DNA from: Chthoniobacterales bacterium
Lineage (GTDB): Bacteria > Verrucomicrobiota > Verrucomicrobiia > Chthoniobacterales > UBA6821
DNA: 11,681 nt
Reading direction: 5' to 3'
Assembly (NCBI GenBank): GCA_021733705.1
Contig: JAIPKF010000034.1
Location: 1 to 11,681 of the forward strand
The notes beneath the pieces are model-generated. The model ran no database searches. It saw nothing but the letters and a program-made list of their open reading frames with translations, and was not told the DNA's origin. Every line of letters begins with the position of its first letter. The first letter of the stretch is position 1. A program made the translations under genes and the position numbers. This document shows, in pieces, positions 1-6,766 of this stretch.

Positions 1-9
1 GCTTTTGCA

Positions 10-1494
10 ATGAATGAATCATCAGAAAAGATGATTCAGATGCTAAAGCTAATCCTCCCTGGCAATGAACTACCTCGTTTCCAATTTCAAAAGACATTCG
101 CTCTTCTCGAAGAAATTAGAGAAAAAAGAATAGCTCTCGCTAAATGTGAAAACAGGAATTGCTTTGAAGAGCATTCTGTAAGCTGGTTACAGGCAGGTTT
201 AGAAGCAGATTTTAAAAAAAATGAAGCTCTATTGGATTGTTACAATAAGGTTGCTTTATATTGGCAACGCTCATCGCTATTATCACAACGTATGGCAACA
301 CTCTATAGTAAAATGGGTGTTTGGAGAAAGAATCATTCCTATTTCAAAGAAATCTTGAATAAATTTCTACGCTCTTTTTTTGAAAAGAAAGCTCGGGATT
401 CTATTCCTCTCATGTTGATGGAGAAAATATATTTTTGTATGCCTGAAAATTTTTTTCCAAGTCGAGCCTGGCGTGCTCAATGGGAGACTGGAGAGTTCAT
501 TGAATTTGTAGAAGAAAGAAACAGTAGCTTAACTTCGAACACGTGGCTTTACCAAACTGGTTCCTTGTTACAAAAAGCTGGAGTTCAGTGCAATTTTTTT
601 ACAAAGATGCCTCAACTACCTCAAAGTGGTATTGTTATTACACTGAGTGGCCTCTTGTACGCCTACCCCAAAAATTTAAGATTTAGTAGATCTCTTTTCG
701 TAGTCGGTATCGCTGCAGATGGTGGTCTTGTTCATCCTGCTGCTATGCTCCACCTTATTCCTAATAGATACTCTACAAAGCACCTTCCATTTACGGAGTT
801 TATTCCACACTGGTCTCAGCCTTTTCTCATTCCAAGAGACTTGAAACGTGGAGAGCGTTTTGAAACTATTTGTTTCATGGGGGACTCACAAAGCATAGCT
901 CCAGAACTATGCTCTCAAGAATGGCATTTACGCCTCGAAAATGAGCTTGGACTTCGCTTTGTGCATCGAGATTTTAAGCGTTGGCATGATTTCAGTGATG
1001 TCGATTGTATTGTTGCAATTCGAGATTTTTCAGGGAGTTCTTTTTCTTATAAACCTGCCAACAAACTTTATAATGCATGGCTTGCTGGCGTTCCATTCAT
1101 TGGAGGGAAGGATTCAGCCTTTGCTGGTGATGGAAAACCAGGAAAAGATTATCTGGTTGCCAATTCAACTCAGGATCTATTTATGCAGCTTAAAAAATTA
1201 AAAGAAGATCCTTTTTTTCGTTCCAGATTAGTCAATAAAGGCCATTGTTCAGGAGCTCGCTTTACAAGAGAAGCGATTCTTCAAGACTGGAAACGATTAC
1301 TACAAGAGACGATTCCCATTCGCGCTATGAAGTGGTACCAATTCTCCGATACTAAAAGAAAATGTCTTAATTTTCTTAAACGGGTGAGTTGTGAGATTCA
1401 GTATTTTTTTGATAAATATTATAAGCCTAAAAAATATCAATTTGTTGCAGGTAAGAAATCAGATCCATTTTCATGGGTAAACAACGTGAGATAA
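10..1494 (+). CDS. GT-B-like glycosyltransferase (GT4-type), possibly 5'-partial
   Basis: Predicted cytoplasmic glycosyltransferase of the GT-B fold that would move a sugar from a nucleotide-sugar donor; acceptor and product are unknown. The best evidence is in the C-terminal half. A Rossmann-like strand (residues about 285-291, ETICFMG) is followed by the segment 347-362, YKPANKLYNAWLAGVP, and an acidic residue at 368. This is the arrangement of GT-B donor sites, where a K-P-x-N-K-x-x-x-A-x-x-x-G-x-P stretch contacts the nucleotide sugar. Residues 1-150 are helical and charged and resemble nothing I recognise. No signal peptide or clear membrane segment is seen. The frame is open to the window edge (codons for A-F-A precede the ATG), so the true start may lie further left. 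ridA follows after 21 bases, so the two are probably co-transcribed. The family call is by motif only; the coding call is firm. Confidence 0.6.
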   Translation: MNESSEKMIQMLKLILPGNELPRFQFQKTFALLEEIREKRIALAKCENRNCFEEHSVSWLQAGLEADFKKNEALLDCYNKVALYWQRSSLLSQRMATLYSKMGVWRKNHSYFKEILNKFLRSFFEKKARDSIPLMLMEKIYFCMPENFFPSRAWRAQWETGEFIEFVEERNSSLTSNTWLYQTGSLLQKAGVQCNFFTKMPQLPQSGIVITLSGLLYAYPKNLRFSRSLFVVGIAADGGLVHPAAMLHLIPNRYSTKHLPFTEFIPHWSQPFLIPRDLKRGERFETICFMGDSQSIAPELCSQEWHLRLENELGLRFVHRDFKRWHDFSDVDCIVAIRDFSGSSFSYKPANKLYNAWLAGVPFIGGKDSAFAGDGKPGKDYLVANSTQDLFMQLKKLKEDPFFRSRLVNKGHCSGARFTREAILQDWKRLLQETIPIRAMKWYQFSDTKRKCLNFLKRVSCEIQYFFDKYYKPKKYQFVAGKKSDPFSWVNNVR

Positions 1495-1515
1495 TTCTTT
1501 TTCATTTAATAAGTT

Positions 1516-1932
1516 ATGGGTAAAACAAAAAGTAATCACTCCTTGAAAAAAATCTCTCACGATTGTTATCCCTTGCCAATTGGCCCCTATTCTGTGGCCA
1601 GGAAGCTGGACAATACTCTATATCTTTCCGGTCAGATTGGAATCGATCCCGAAACGATGCAGCTTGTGAATGGAATTGAACAGCAGATGCATCGAGCTTT
1701 TAAAAATATGCAGGCTGTTCTTACTCATGCAGGAGCGAGCTTTAAGGATATTGTTAAAGTGACCATCTTTATTACTGACATGAACTCTTTTCCGATAGTG
1801 AATCAAATCATGTCTGAATATTTTTCAGAGCCTTATCCAGCACGTAGTACAGTTGGAGTGAAAGAACTTCCAAAGGGTGCCCTAGTGGAGGTTGAAGGGA
1901 TTTGTTCAACTAACTCGGATATTTCATACTGA
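1516..1932 (+). CDS. ridA: RidA/YjgF/UK114-family reactive enamine/imine deaminase
   Basis: Hydrolyses reactive enamine/imine intermediates (such as 2-aminoacrylate made by PLP enzymes) to 2-oxo acids and ammonia; a cytoplasmic trimer in characterised members. The 138-residue product shows the family signatures in order: PIGPYS (21-26), LSGQIGIDP (37-45), and PARSTVGVKELPKGALVEVE (108-127). The conserved Arg is R110 and the catalytic-site Glu is E125, equivalent to E. coli R105 and E120. The N-terminus is about ten residues longer than usual (MGKTKSNHSLKK). The ATG has only a weak A/G-rich stretch upstream. The last codons (encoding DISY) and the TGA stop lie inside the inverted repeat of the neighbouring mobile element, so the natural C-terminal tail was replaced. 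The conserved core ends before the junction, so the enzyme is probably functional. It follows the glycosyltransferase gene closely. Confidence 0.93.
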   Translation: MGKTKSNHSLKKISHDCYPLPIGPYSVARKLDNTLYLSGQIGIDPETMQLVNGIEQQMHRAFKNMQAVLTHAGASFKDIVKVTIFITDMNSFPIVNQIMSEYFSEPYPARSTVGVKELPKGALVEVEGICSTNSDISY

Positions 1933-2171
1933 TCGTGACGAGGAGGCCACGAAGGCTTATGGATACTGCGTCAGCTTCGCATTGCTCCTCGGGCAGCATG
2001 AAACATACAGCCGTCGTCGCAATCCATCACCTTCGTTGACTCGCTCGCTCTCGCTCGTCTCGCCCTTTCAGGGCTGCCTAAAGGCAGTCTCCACCGCGGT
2101 CTCCCGACCGCCGGTGGTGTCTTCATCAGGATTCGCGGCGCCTCGCGACGAACCAGTACGAAATATGCGGG
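1914..2171. mobile_element. MITE-like repeat, copy 1 (long mosaic form)
   Basis: A GC-rich 258-base element between the convergent ridA and tgt genes. It begins CTCGGATATTTCATACTGAT and ends with the inverse, AGTACGAAATATGCGGG, so it has imperfect terminal inverted repeats about 35 bases long. Flanks are CTAA (1910-1913) and CTAG (2172-2175). Both fit YTAR but are not identical. The interior differs from the 175-176 base copies. After the usual left arm, a stretch at about 1960-2020 matches the opposite strand of copy 4 (ATGGATACTGCGTCAGC, then TTGCTCCTCGGGCAG). A private region with the small hairpins GCCCTTTCAGGGC and TGCCTAAAGGCA follows. Both ends resemble the left arm of the other copies, as in a rearranged or composite copy. 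The hairpins could stop transcription from both sides, but no T-tract follows them. Confidence 0.8.
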
Positions 2172-3338
2172 CTAGATTGAATCTCGGCTTTTGTATCCTG
2201 AAACAAAGTCATGACGAAACTGACTAAAGGTTCCTTCAATAATGCTTTGGCGTGTTCGACGCATGAGGTTGAGATAAAAATGAAGATTGTGAAGCGAGAT
2301 AAGACGCAATCCTAAGATTTCTTCTGCTTTGACAAGATGGCGAAGGTAGGCTCGTGAGAATTTTTGACAAGCTGGACAGGTGCATCCCTCCTCAATCGGG
2401 GACGTATCACGTGCGAATGGAGCATTTTTGAGATTAAGAGTGCCTTGCTCTGTAAAAGCTGTTCCATTACGTGCGAGACGTGTTGGTAATACACAATCAA
2501 ACATATCAATACCACGTGCTACCATCTCAACCATTTGGGGAGGAGTTCCAAGCCCCATGGCGTAGCGAGGTTTATCTTCTGGAAGGTAGGGAGTGCTGGC
2601 TTCAATAGCTTGCATCATCTCCGGTTCTGGCTCACCCACACTGACTCCACCAACGGCATAGCCATCAAAACCGATCTTGACAAGGGCCTCTGCAGAATAT
2701 CTTCGAAGATCGTCATGAGAGCCGCCTTGGACAATTCCAAAAACAAGAGGTAATTTCTCTTGTTGGGGTAACTCTGATTGGCAGCTCCACCATTCTTGAC
2801 ATCGTTTTGCCCAGCGCAAGGTGCGCTCTAAGCTTGTTGTCATGGCCTCATGAGAGCAGGGGTAGGGGGGGCATTCATCGAAAGCCATGACAATATCAGA
2901 TCCTAGGTCGTGTTGAATTTGCATGGAGACCTCTGGAGAGATGAAGGTCGGAGTACCATCAAGATGATTTTGAAAATGAACTCCCTCTTCCGTAATTTTT
3001 CTTAATCGAGCTAAAGAAAAAACTTGAAATCCACCACTATCAGTAAGGATGGAACGATTCCATTGCATGAAATGGTGTAAGCCCCCAAGATCCTTAATGA
3101 GGGCCTCGCCAGGACGAACATGAAGGTGGTAGGTATTTCCAAGAATAATGGAGGCACCTAGTTCCGTCAGTTCATCTGGAGAAACAGCTTTGACTGTTGC
3201 TTGTGTTCCCACAGGCATAAAAATAGGAGTTTCAATAAGACCTCGACGTGTTTGAAGGATCCCAGCGCGAGCACAACTGGTTGGGTCTTTGACAATAAGT
3301 CTGTAGGGGGAGGGTTGAAGGGTGGAGGAAGAGAGCAT
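2172..3338 (-). CDS. tgt: Queuine/preQ1 tRNA-guanine transglycosylase
   Basis: Exchanges guanine 34 in the wobble position of tRNA-Asp, -Asn, -His and -Tyr for preQ1 (the usual bacterial substrate) or a salvaged queuine-type base. Using the ATG at 3338 the product has 388 residues, close to the family norm. Motifs in order: TDSGGFQVFSL with D100 (general base region), AFDECPP with D154 (base recognition), GIVQGG, AVGGVSVGE, FDCVLPTRLARNG with nucleophile D281, and zinc ligands C319, C321, C324 (CxCxxC) and H350 (SLHNLHF). A TTG start 14 codons upstream (3380) is open but adds a non-conserved tail, so the ATG is preferred; no clear Shine-Dalgarno is seen for either. The TAG stop (2172-2174) lies in the target duplication of repeat copy 1, so the C-terminus (GYKSRDSI) was set or altered by that insertion. 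It lies 86 bases downstream of pyrC on the same strand, with no strong terminator between them. Confidence 0.96.
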   Translation of the reverse strand: MLSSSTLQPSPYRLIVKDPTSCARAGILQTRRGLIETPIFMPVGTQATVKAVSPDELTELGASIILGNTYHLHVRPGEALIKDLGGLHHFMQWNRSILTDSGGFQVFSLARLRKITEEGVHFQNHLDGTPTFISPEVSMQIQHDLGSDIVMAFDECPPYPCSHEAMTTSLERTLRWAKRCQEWWSCQSELPQQEKLPLVFGIVQGGSHDDLRRYSAEALVKIGFDGYAVGGVSVGEPEPEMMQAIEASTPYLPEDKPRYAMGLGTPPQMVEMVARGIDMFDCVLPTRLARNGTAFTEQGTLNLKNAPFARDTSPIEEGCTCPACQKFSRAYLRHLVKAEEILGLRLISLHNLHFYLNLMRRTRQSIIEGTFSQFRHDFVSGYKSRDSI

Positions 3339-3424
3339 GGAAATTTCAGAGAATAGTCGTAAAAAATGCAAAGAACACAAAAAATTAAGAAAAATTCTTT
3401 ATGTTTCTTTTGAGGCTATTTTTC

Positions 3425-4699
3425 TTATTTCAAATCCCAAACGGTCTTCCCAGCTACAATAGTCCTAACGGCACGCCCTTGGAAGTGATGACCATGAAAT
3501 GGGGTGTTACGAGAAAGCGATGCGGAAGTTTCTCGATCGTAGTTCCAATGCGAGTTGATATCGATGAGAGTGATATCTGCAGGAGCCCCAGTGGAGAGGG
3601 TCCCGCGGTCTATCTTGAGCAATCTTGCAGGATTGATAGTGAGCATAGCAAGGAGTCGAGAAAGAGAGAGAATTTTTTTCTCGTGAAAAAGAGTTGTTAA
3701 AAAAACAGCTAATTCCGTTTCGAGTCCTATCATGCCAAATGGGGCCTGATGAATGGGGAGTTGCTTTTCATTGAGAGCATGAGGAGCATGATCGCTGGCT
3801 AGGATAGTGATTGTCCCATCAGCAATACCATCAATGATCGCATCGATATCTTTCTGAGTGCGAAGTGGGGGATTGACTTTAAAGTTGGTATCTCCCTTTT
3901 TTAAACTTTCATCAGTTAGGGTGATATGATGAGGAGATGCTTCTCCGCTAATAGGAATTCCTCGGGCACGTGCTTCACGAAGAAGATGAATGCTTTTTGC
4001 AGAGCTAATATGTTGGCAATGGATCGGGTGATTCATCTCCTCTGCGAGTAAAATATCTCGAGCCACAATCATCTCCTCAGCCAGGGAGGGCCATCCAGGA
4101 AGGTTAAGGTGATAGCTCCATGCTCCTTCGTGCATGATGCTTTTTGTAGTGAGGGTCGCTTCTTGACAATGATCCATGATGGGAACGCCAAGTTGATGTG
4201 CACGCAATACAGCTTCACGCATGATCGCTAGATTTTGGACACAGTGACCATCGTCGGTAAAAGCAATAGCACCACCTTGAGCAAGCTCTTCTAGCGGGGC
4301 AATCTCTTTACCTTTGAGATCACACGTGAGTGCTGCTGCACTGAAGACATGAACTGAGGCTGTGGATCGAATCTTTTCTTGAACCCACGCTAGTGTTTCT
4401 GGTGAATCGATTGGAGGGGTTGTATTGGGCATGCAAACCAGAGTGGTAAAACCACCTGCTGCTGCTGCTGCCGTGCCTGATGCAATAGTTTCTTTATGCG
4501 ACTGGCCTGGTTCACGAAGATGAACATGAATATCAATGAGACCAGGGGCCACAACGAGTCCAGTAGCATCAATAATAGAAGCGCTTGGAGCCGGAGAAGC
4601 TGCAATATGCCCATCAGTAACAAAAAGATCACCAATAGCATCGATGTTATTAGCAGGATCAATAATACGTCCCCCTTTTAAAATCAGATTGTTATTCAT
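3425..4699 (-). CDS. pyrC: Dihydroorotase (type I, amidohydrolase family)
   Basis: Third step of de novo pyrimidine synthesis: reversible cyclisation of N-carbamoyl-L-aspartate to dihydroorotate in the cytoplasm. The 424 residues match the long (type I) bacterial form. Visible sites: metal ligands H58 and H60 in DIHVHLREPG (R62 for substrate), MPNTTPP (90-96, Asn in the substrate site), FTDDGH with D150 as the Asp that replaces a carboxylated Lys, H177 (MDHCQE), H230 (HCQHISS), VNPPLR (275-280), catalytic D303 in ASDHAPH, and GLETEL (325-330). The C-terminus has the usual amidohydrolase return (FQGRAVRTIVAGKTVWDLK, 406-424). The ATG at 4699 gives the standard N-terminus (LILKGGRIIDP). A repeat element ends about 50 bases upstream, so the promoter is either squeezed into that gap or inside the element. 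tgt follows 86 bases downstream. Allantoinase or hydantoinase are alternatives but fit the motifs less well. Confidence 0.93.
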   Translation of the reverse strand: MNNNLILKGGRIIDPANNIDAIGDLFVTDGHIAASPAPSASIIDATGLVVAPGLIDIHVHLREPGQSHKETIASGTAAAAAGGFTTLVCMPNTTPPIDSPETLAWVQEKIRSTASVHVFSAAALTCDLKGKEIAPLEELAQGGAIAFTDDGHCVQNLAIMREAVLRAHQLGVPIMDHCQEATLTTKSIMHEGAWSYHLNLPGWPSLAEEMIVARDILLAEEMNHPIHCQHISSAKSIHLLREARARGIPISGEASPHHITLTDESLKKGDTNFKVNPPLRTQKDIDAIIDGIADGTITILASDHAPHALNEKQLPIHQAPFGMIGLETELAVFLTTLFHEKKILSLSRLLAMLTINPARLLKIDRGTLSTGAPADITLIDINSHWNYDRETSASLSRNTPFHGHHFQGRAVRTIVAGKTVWDLK

Positions 4700-4753
4700 G
4701 AAGAAAATTTGGTGTTGTAGGATCTATTGTTAAGTTTTTTAAATGCTCTCTAG

Positions 4754-4928
4754 CCCGGATATTTCATACTGATCTATTGCGTAAGCCGGGAAGCTCGATG
4801 GATGCTGCGTTAGACTCACATTTTGACTTGGAGAGTATTACTCATACAGCTCTGAGTCAAAACACTCGTTTTCCTTGCCCCATTAGCCTTTACAGCCTCT
4901 TCGTCACGATCAGCATGAAATATCCGGG
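4754..4928 (-). mobile_element. MITE-like repeat, copy 2, with CTAG target duplication
   Basis: A 175-base element between nrdB (3' end) and pyrC (5' end). It begins CCCGGATATTTCATACTGAT and ends with the inverse, ATCAGCATGAAATATCCGGG. It is flanked on both sides by an exact CTAG (4750-4753 and 4929-4932), a clean 4-base target duplication. Compared with copies 3 and 4 it is in the opposite orientation: its left arm (GTAAGCCGGGAAGC, then GATGGATGCTGCGTTAGA) is the complement of the right arm of copy 3. The central part (about 4815-4870) is diverged from the other copies. It encodes no transposase. Lying just upstream of pyrC, it may affect that gene's transcription. Confidence 0.87.
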
Positions 4929-4932
4929 CTAG

Positions 4933-5126
4933 CGTTAGTAATCGAGTCGAAAAAGAAATCTTTAGAGCCGATGAAATAGCTACATTTTTCACTTTCAATG
5001 CACTTATGAAGCGAGGCCTGGTCCTGCTCAGTAAGGAATGAGTGGTAGGGGGGGCTGATTCATTGAACGATTTTTTTAAGGCTTCAAGAGAGCTGAATTT
5101 TAGGTTTAGCTCTCGAGGTGAGCTTT
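4933..5126. other. Spacer downstream of nrdB; weak minus-strand frame only
   Basis: About 190 bases between the nrdB stop and repeat copy 2. On the minus strand a GTG at 5131-5133, overlapping the nrdB stop, opens a frame of 105 codons that runs into the repeat and stops at 4816. Its product (VESSPRELNLKFSSLEALKK near the start) matches no family I recognise. Its last third is translated repeat (LARIFHADRDEEA). A small hairpin just past the nrdB stop (AGCTC, 7-base loop, GAGCT) lacks a T-run, so it is a poor terminator. I see no convincing gene here; a remnant of a lost gene is possible. Confidence 0.4.
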
Positions 5127-6188
5127 CTACCACTCTAGTGATGCTGCCTTTTGATATTCAGTAACTTTACGTTCGAAGAAATTCTGTTCTTTTGAAAGAT
5201 CTGTTACTTCACTCATCCATGGGAATGGATTTTTGCTCCCATATTCCAGAGACATATTGAGGCGATCAAAACGACGATCAGCGATATATTGAACATAGTC
5301 ACGGAAGAGTGTTGCATTCAGACCAAGAATACCACGAGGCATACAATCCTGAGCATAGGCAACTTCTAGTTCGACTGCTTTTTTAATCATCTCACGCACC
5401 TCTTTTTCTAACTCAGGGGTCCAAGCAGAAGGGTTTTCTTCGCGAATCCCATTGATAAGGTCAATCCCAAAGTTGAGATGAATCGATTCATCACGCATGA
5501 TATATTCGAACTGCTGGCCGATTCCGATCATTTTATTCTGACGTTTGAAACTTAACAGCATCACAAAGCCGCTATAGAAAAAGATTCCCTCCATGATCAC
5601 ATAAAATCCAACAAGATTTTTGAGGAAAGTCTGCAACCCTTTCTTAGTATCGGTAGAAAAACCTTCCTCCATAATTGCAGAAGTGAGTGTCATTTCGAAG
5701 GCATCTTTATCATGAATCGAATTGACTTCATGATACATGTTAAAAACTTCTCTCTGATCGAGAGAGAGACTTTCGACGATATACTGAAAAGTGTGAGTAT
5801 GAATCGCCTCTTCGAAAGCTTGACGGAGCAGATATTGTCGAGCCTCAGGGTTGGTGATATGTTTAAAGATAGCCAAAACAATATTGTTTCCTACCAAGCT
5901 TTCAGCTGTGCTGAAAAATCCAAGATTACGCATGATGACATGACGTTCTTCGGTAGTGAGACGATTCGATTTCCAAAGCTCAATGTCCGTTTGCATTGGT
6001 ACTTCATTCGGCATCCAATGATTGGCGCAACCTTTGATGTAGTATTCCCACGCCCATTGATATTTGAGGGGCATGAGCTGATTGACATCTACCTGCTTGC
6101 AATTAACAAGAAGCTTTTCCTCAGGATTGATCCTCTTGGAAAGGTCATGAAAGGTAGGACGGTTGGTAGAAGCGTTGCAACAAGACAT
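5127..6188 (-). CDS. nrdB: Class Ic ribonucleotide reductase small subunit (NrdB/R2)
   Basis: Radical-initiating subunit of aerobic ribonucleotide reductase, which with NrdA makes deoxynucleotides. The 353 residues align with C. trachomatis NrdB as I recall it, at an offset of +7. Metal ligands are E96 (STAESLVGNN), E127 and H130 (FEEAIHTHTF), E200 (IMEGIFF), E234 and H237 (MRDESIHLNF). At the radical-tyrosine position there is F134, the hallmark of class Ic enzymes, which use a Mn/Fe cofactor instead of a tyrosyl radical. W58 and Y136, whose equivalents are implicated in electron transfer to the cofactor, are also kept. The C-terminus (FFERKVTEYQKAASLEW) carries the tail that docks to NrdA. 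The first 20 residues (MSCCNASTNRPTFHDLSKRI) are specific to this protein. The gene stands alone: no nrdA is adjacent on either side. A promoter and candidate NrdR boxes lie directly upstream. Confidence 0.97.
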   Translation of the reverse strand: MSCCNASTNRPTFHDLSKRINPEEKLLVNCKQVDVNQLMPLKYQWAWEYYIKGCANHWMPNEVPMQTDIELWKSNRLTTEERHVIMRNLGFFSTAESLVGNNIVLAIFKHITNPEARQYLLRQAFEEAIHTHTFQYIVESLSLDQREVFNMYHEVNSIHDKDAFEMTLTSAIMEEGFSTDTKKGLQTFLKNLVGFYVIMEGIFFYSGFVMLLSFKRQNKMIGIGQQFEYIMRDESIHLNFGIDLINGIREENPSAWTPELEKEVREMIKKAVELEVAYAQDCMPRGILGLNATLFRDYVQYIADRRFDRLNMSLEYGSKNPFPWMSEVTDLSKEQNFFERKVTEYQKAASLEW

Positions 6189-6221
6189 AGTGTGAAATGG
6201 GTTATTATTGAGTAGAAAAAC

Positions 6222-6237
6222 ACACTATATAGTAATT
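6222..6237 (+). promoter_or_regulatory. Candidate NrdR box over the nrdB -10 element
   Basis: The 16 bases ACACTATATAGTAATT match the NrdR box consensus acaCwAtATaTwGtgt at 12 of 16 positions, with the left half-site (ACACTATA) perfect. NrdR is the ATP/dATP-sensing repressor of ribonucleotide reductase genes and is present in Chlamydia. NrdR boxes usually come in pairs. A second, weaker match (also 12 of 16, half-site CATAGTGT) lies at 6178-6193 over the start codon, 44 bases away, roughly four helical turns. The second box is less convincing because it overlaps coding sequence. Confidence 0.5.
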
Positions 6238-6252
6238 CAAGATAGCGAGCAA
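6224..6252 (-). promoter_or_regulatory. Candidate sigma-70-type promoter of nrdB
   Basis: Reading the minus strand, a -35-like TTGCTC (complement of 6247-6252) and a -10 TATAGT (complement of 6224-6229, five of six consensus bases) are separated by 17 bases. Transcription would start near 6217, leaving a leader of about 29 bases before the nrdB ATG. The -35 is weak, as often in chlamydial promoters. The overlap of the -10 with a palindrome resembling an NrdR box strengthens the assignment. No clear Shine-Dalgarno precedes the ATG. Confidence 0.5.
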
Positions 6253-6303
6253 TGATTTTTTAAAATATTTTTAAAGCTTTTTACCTACCTTTTACCTTAT
6301 CAG

Positions 6304-6325
6304 TTTTGAAACTCGAGTTTGAAAA
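6304..6325. promoter_or_regulatory. 22-base palindrome upstream of nrdB
   Basis: A perfect 12-base palindrome, AAACTCGAGTTT (6309-6320), is extended by one mismatched pair (G/G) and then four T/A pairs on each side. It sits about 120 bases upstream of the nrdB start, between nrdB and repeat copy 3, in otherwise AT-rich DNA with no gene. It could be an operator or a structured RNA element; its binding partner is unknown. Nothing else recognisable lies in the 6253-6427 stretch apart from AT-rich runs. Confidence 0.3.
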
Positions 6326-6431
6326 TGACGAAACCCCATGCACGTTTTTTAAAATCTTGACAATTGAAACTTATAGAAAAAAGTGGTGATTCGCACATCG
6401 TTATTCAATTAAAATTAAAATTTTTGCTTAA

Positions 6432-6607
6432 CCCGCATATTTTATACTGATCGTGACGAGGAGACCGCGAAAGCTGATGGGGCAAGGCGAGCGATGAAGT
6501 CTGACGACGGCTGTGTCTGTACACACTGCCCGAGGAAGACATCGAGATCAACGCAGCATCCATCTGGCTTCCCGGCTTCCGCAGCAGATTGGTATGAAAT
6601 ATTAGGG
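6432..6607 (+). mobile_element. MITE-like repeat, copy 3, with TTAA target duplication
   Basis: A 176-base GC-rich element in the divergent region between nrdB and the surface-protein pseudogene. It starts CCCGCATATTTTATACTGAT and ends with the inverse, ATTGGTATGAAATATTAGGG. It is flanked by exact TTAA copies (6428-6431 and 6608-6611). The interior (GCGAGCGATGAAGTCTGACG, then CGGCTGTGT, then GTACACACTGCCCGAGGA) is nearly identical to copy 4 in the same orientation. One frame is open across the whole element (about 60 codons, containing TDRDEETAKADG and CVCTHCP) but has no proper start. It lies upstream of both flanking promoters. Confidence 0.88.
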
Positions 6608-6728
6608 TTAAGTTGATCTACAAAAAACTAAAAAATCCTTTGTGTGTTTAAAATATTATTGAGGCTCAACTCCCTTTGTGCTATCGATCTCAACTTAATT
6701 TACCCAACCTATGGAGAGAAAACCAAAG

Positions 6729-6756
6729 TTGATATATTATTGAAATTCTTTATAAT
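6729..6756 (+). promoter_or_regulatory. Candidate promoter of the surface-protein pseudogene
   Basis: TTGATA (6729-6734, five of six -35 consensus bases) and a perfect TATAAT (6751-6756) are separated by 16 bases. The presumed start codon (6767-6769) begins only ten bases after the -10, so the mRNA would be nearly leaderless. An AAGAG just before the ATG is too close to work as a normal ribosome binding site. The region is AT-rich, so a chance match is possible. The rest of the 6612-6728 stretch shows nothing recognisable. Confidence 0.45.
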
Positions 6757-6766
6757 ACTAAGAGTT

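Noticed and set aside
2070..2098. Hairpins GCCCTTTCAGGGC and TGCCTAAAGGCA as a bidirectional terminator
   Set aside because: Stems are only 4-5 base pairs and no T-run follows on either strand; noted within repeat copy 1 instead.
1892..2227. Plus-strand open frame of 111 codons across ridA end and the repeat
   Set aside because: It starts inside ridA in another frame and is almost wholly translated repeat element; the arginine/serine-rich product reflects the GC-rich repeat, not a gene.
3339..3380. TTG start at 3380 for tgt, adding 14 residues
   Set aside because: The added residues are not typical of the family, and the ATG at 3338 gives a normal-length enzyme.
3339..3424. Terminator or promoter between pyrC and tgt
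   Set aside because: Only a weak A/T stem (AAGAA-TTT-TTCTT) and no well-spaced promoter boxes were found; co-transcription is more likely.
4816..5133. Minus-strand open frame of 105 codons overlapping the nrdB stop
   Set aside because: GTG start without a ribosome site, no recognisable domain, and the last third is translated repeat. Kept only as a described spacer.
6357..6375. TTGACA followed by TATAG on the plus strand as a promoter
   Set aside because: The -35 is perfect but the only -10-like sequence is about 10 bases away, too close.
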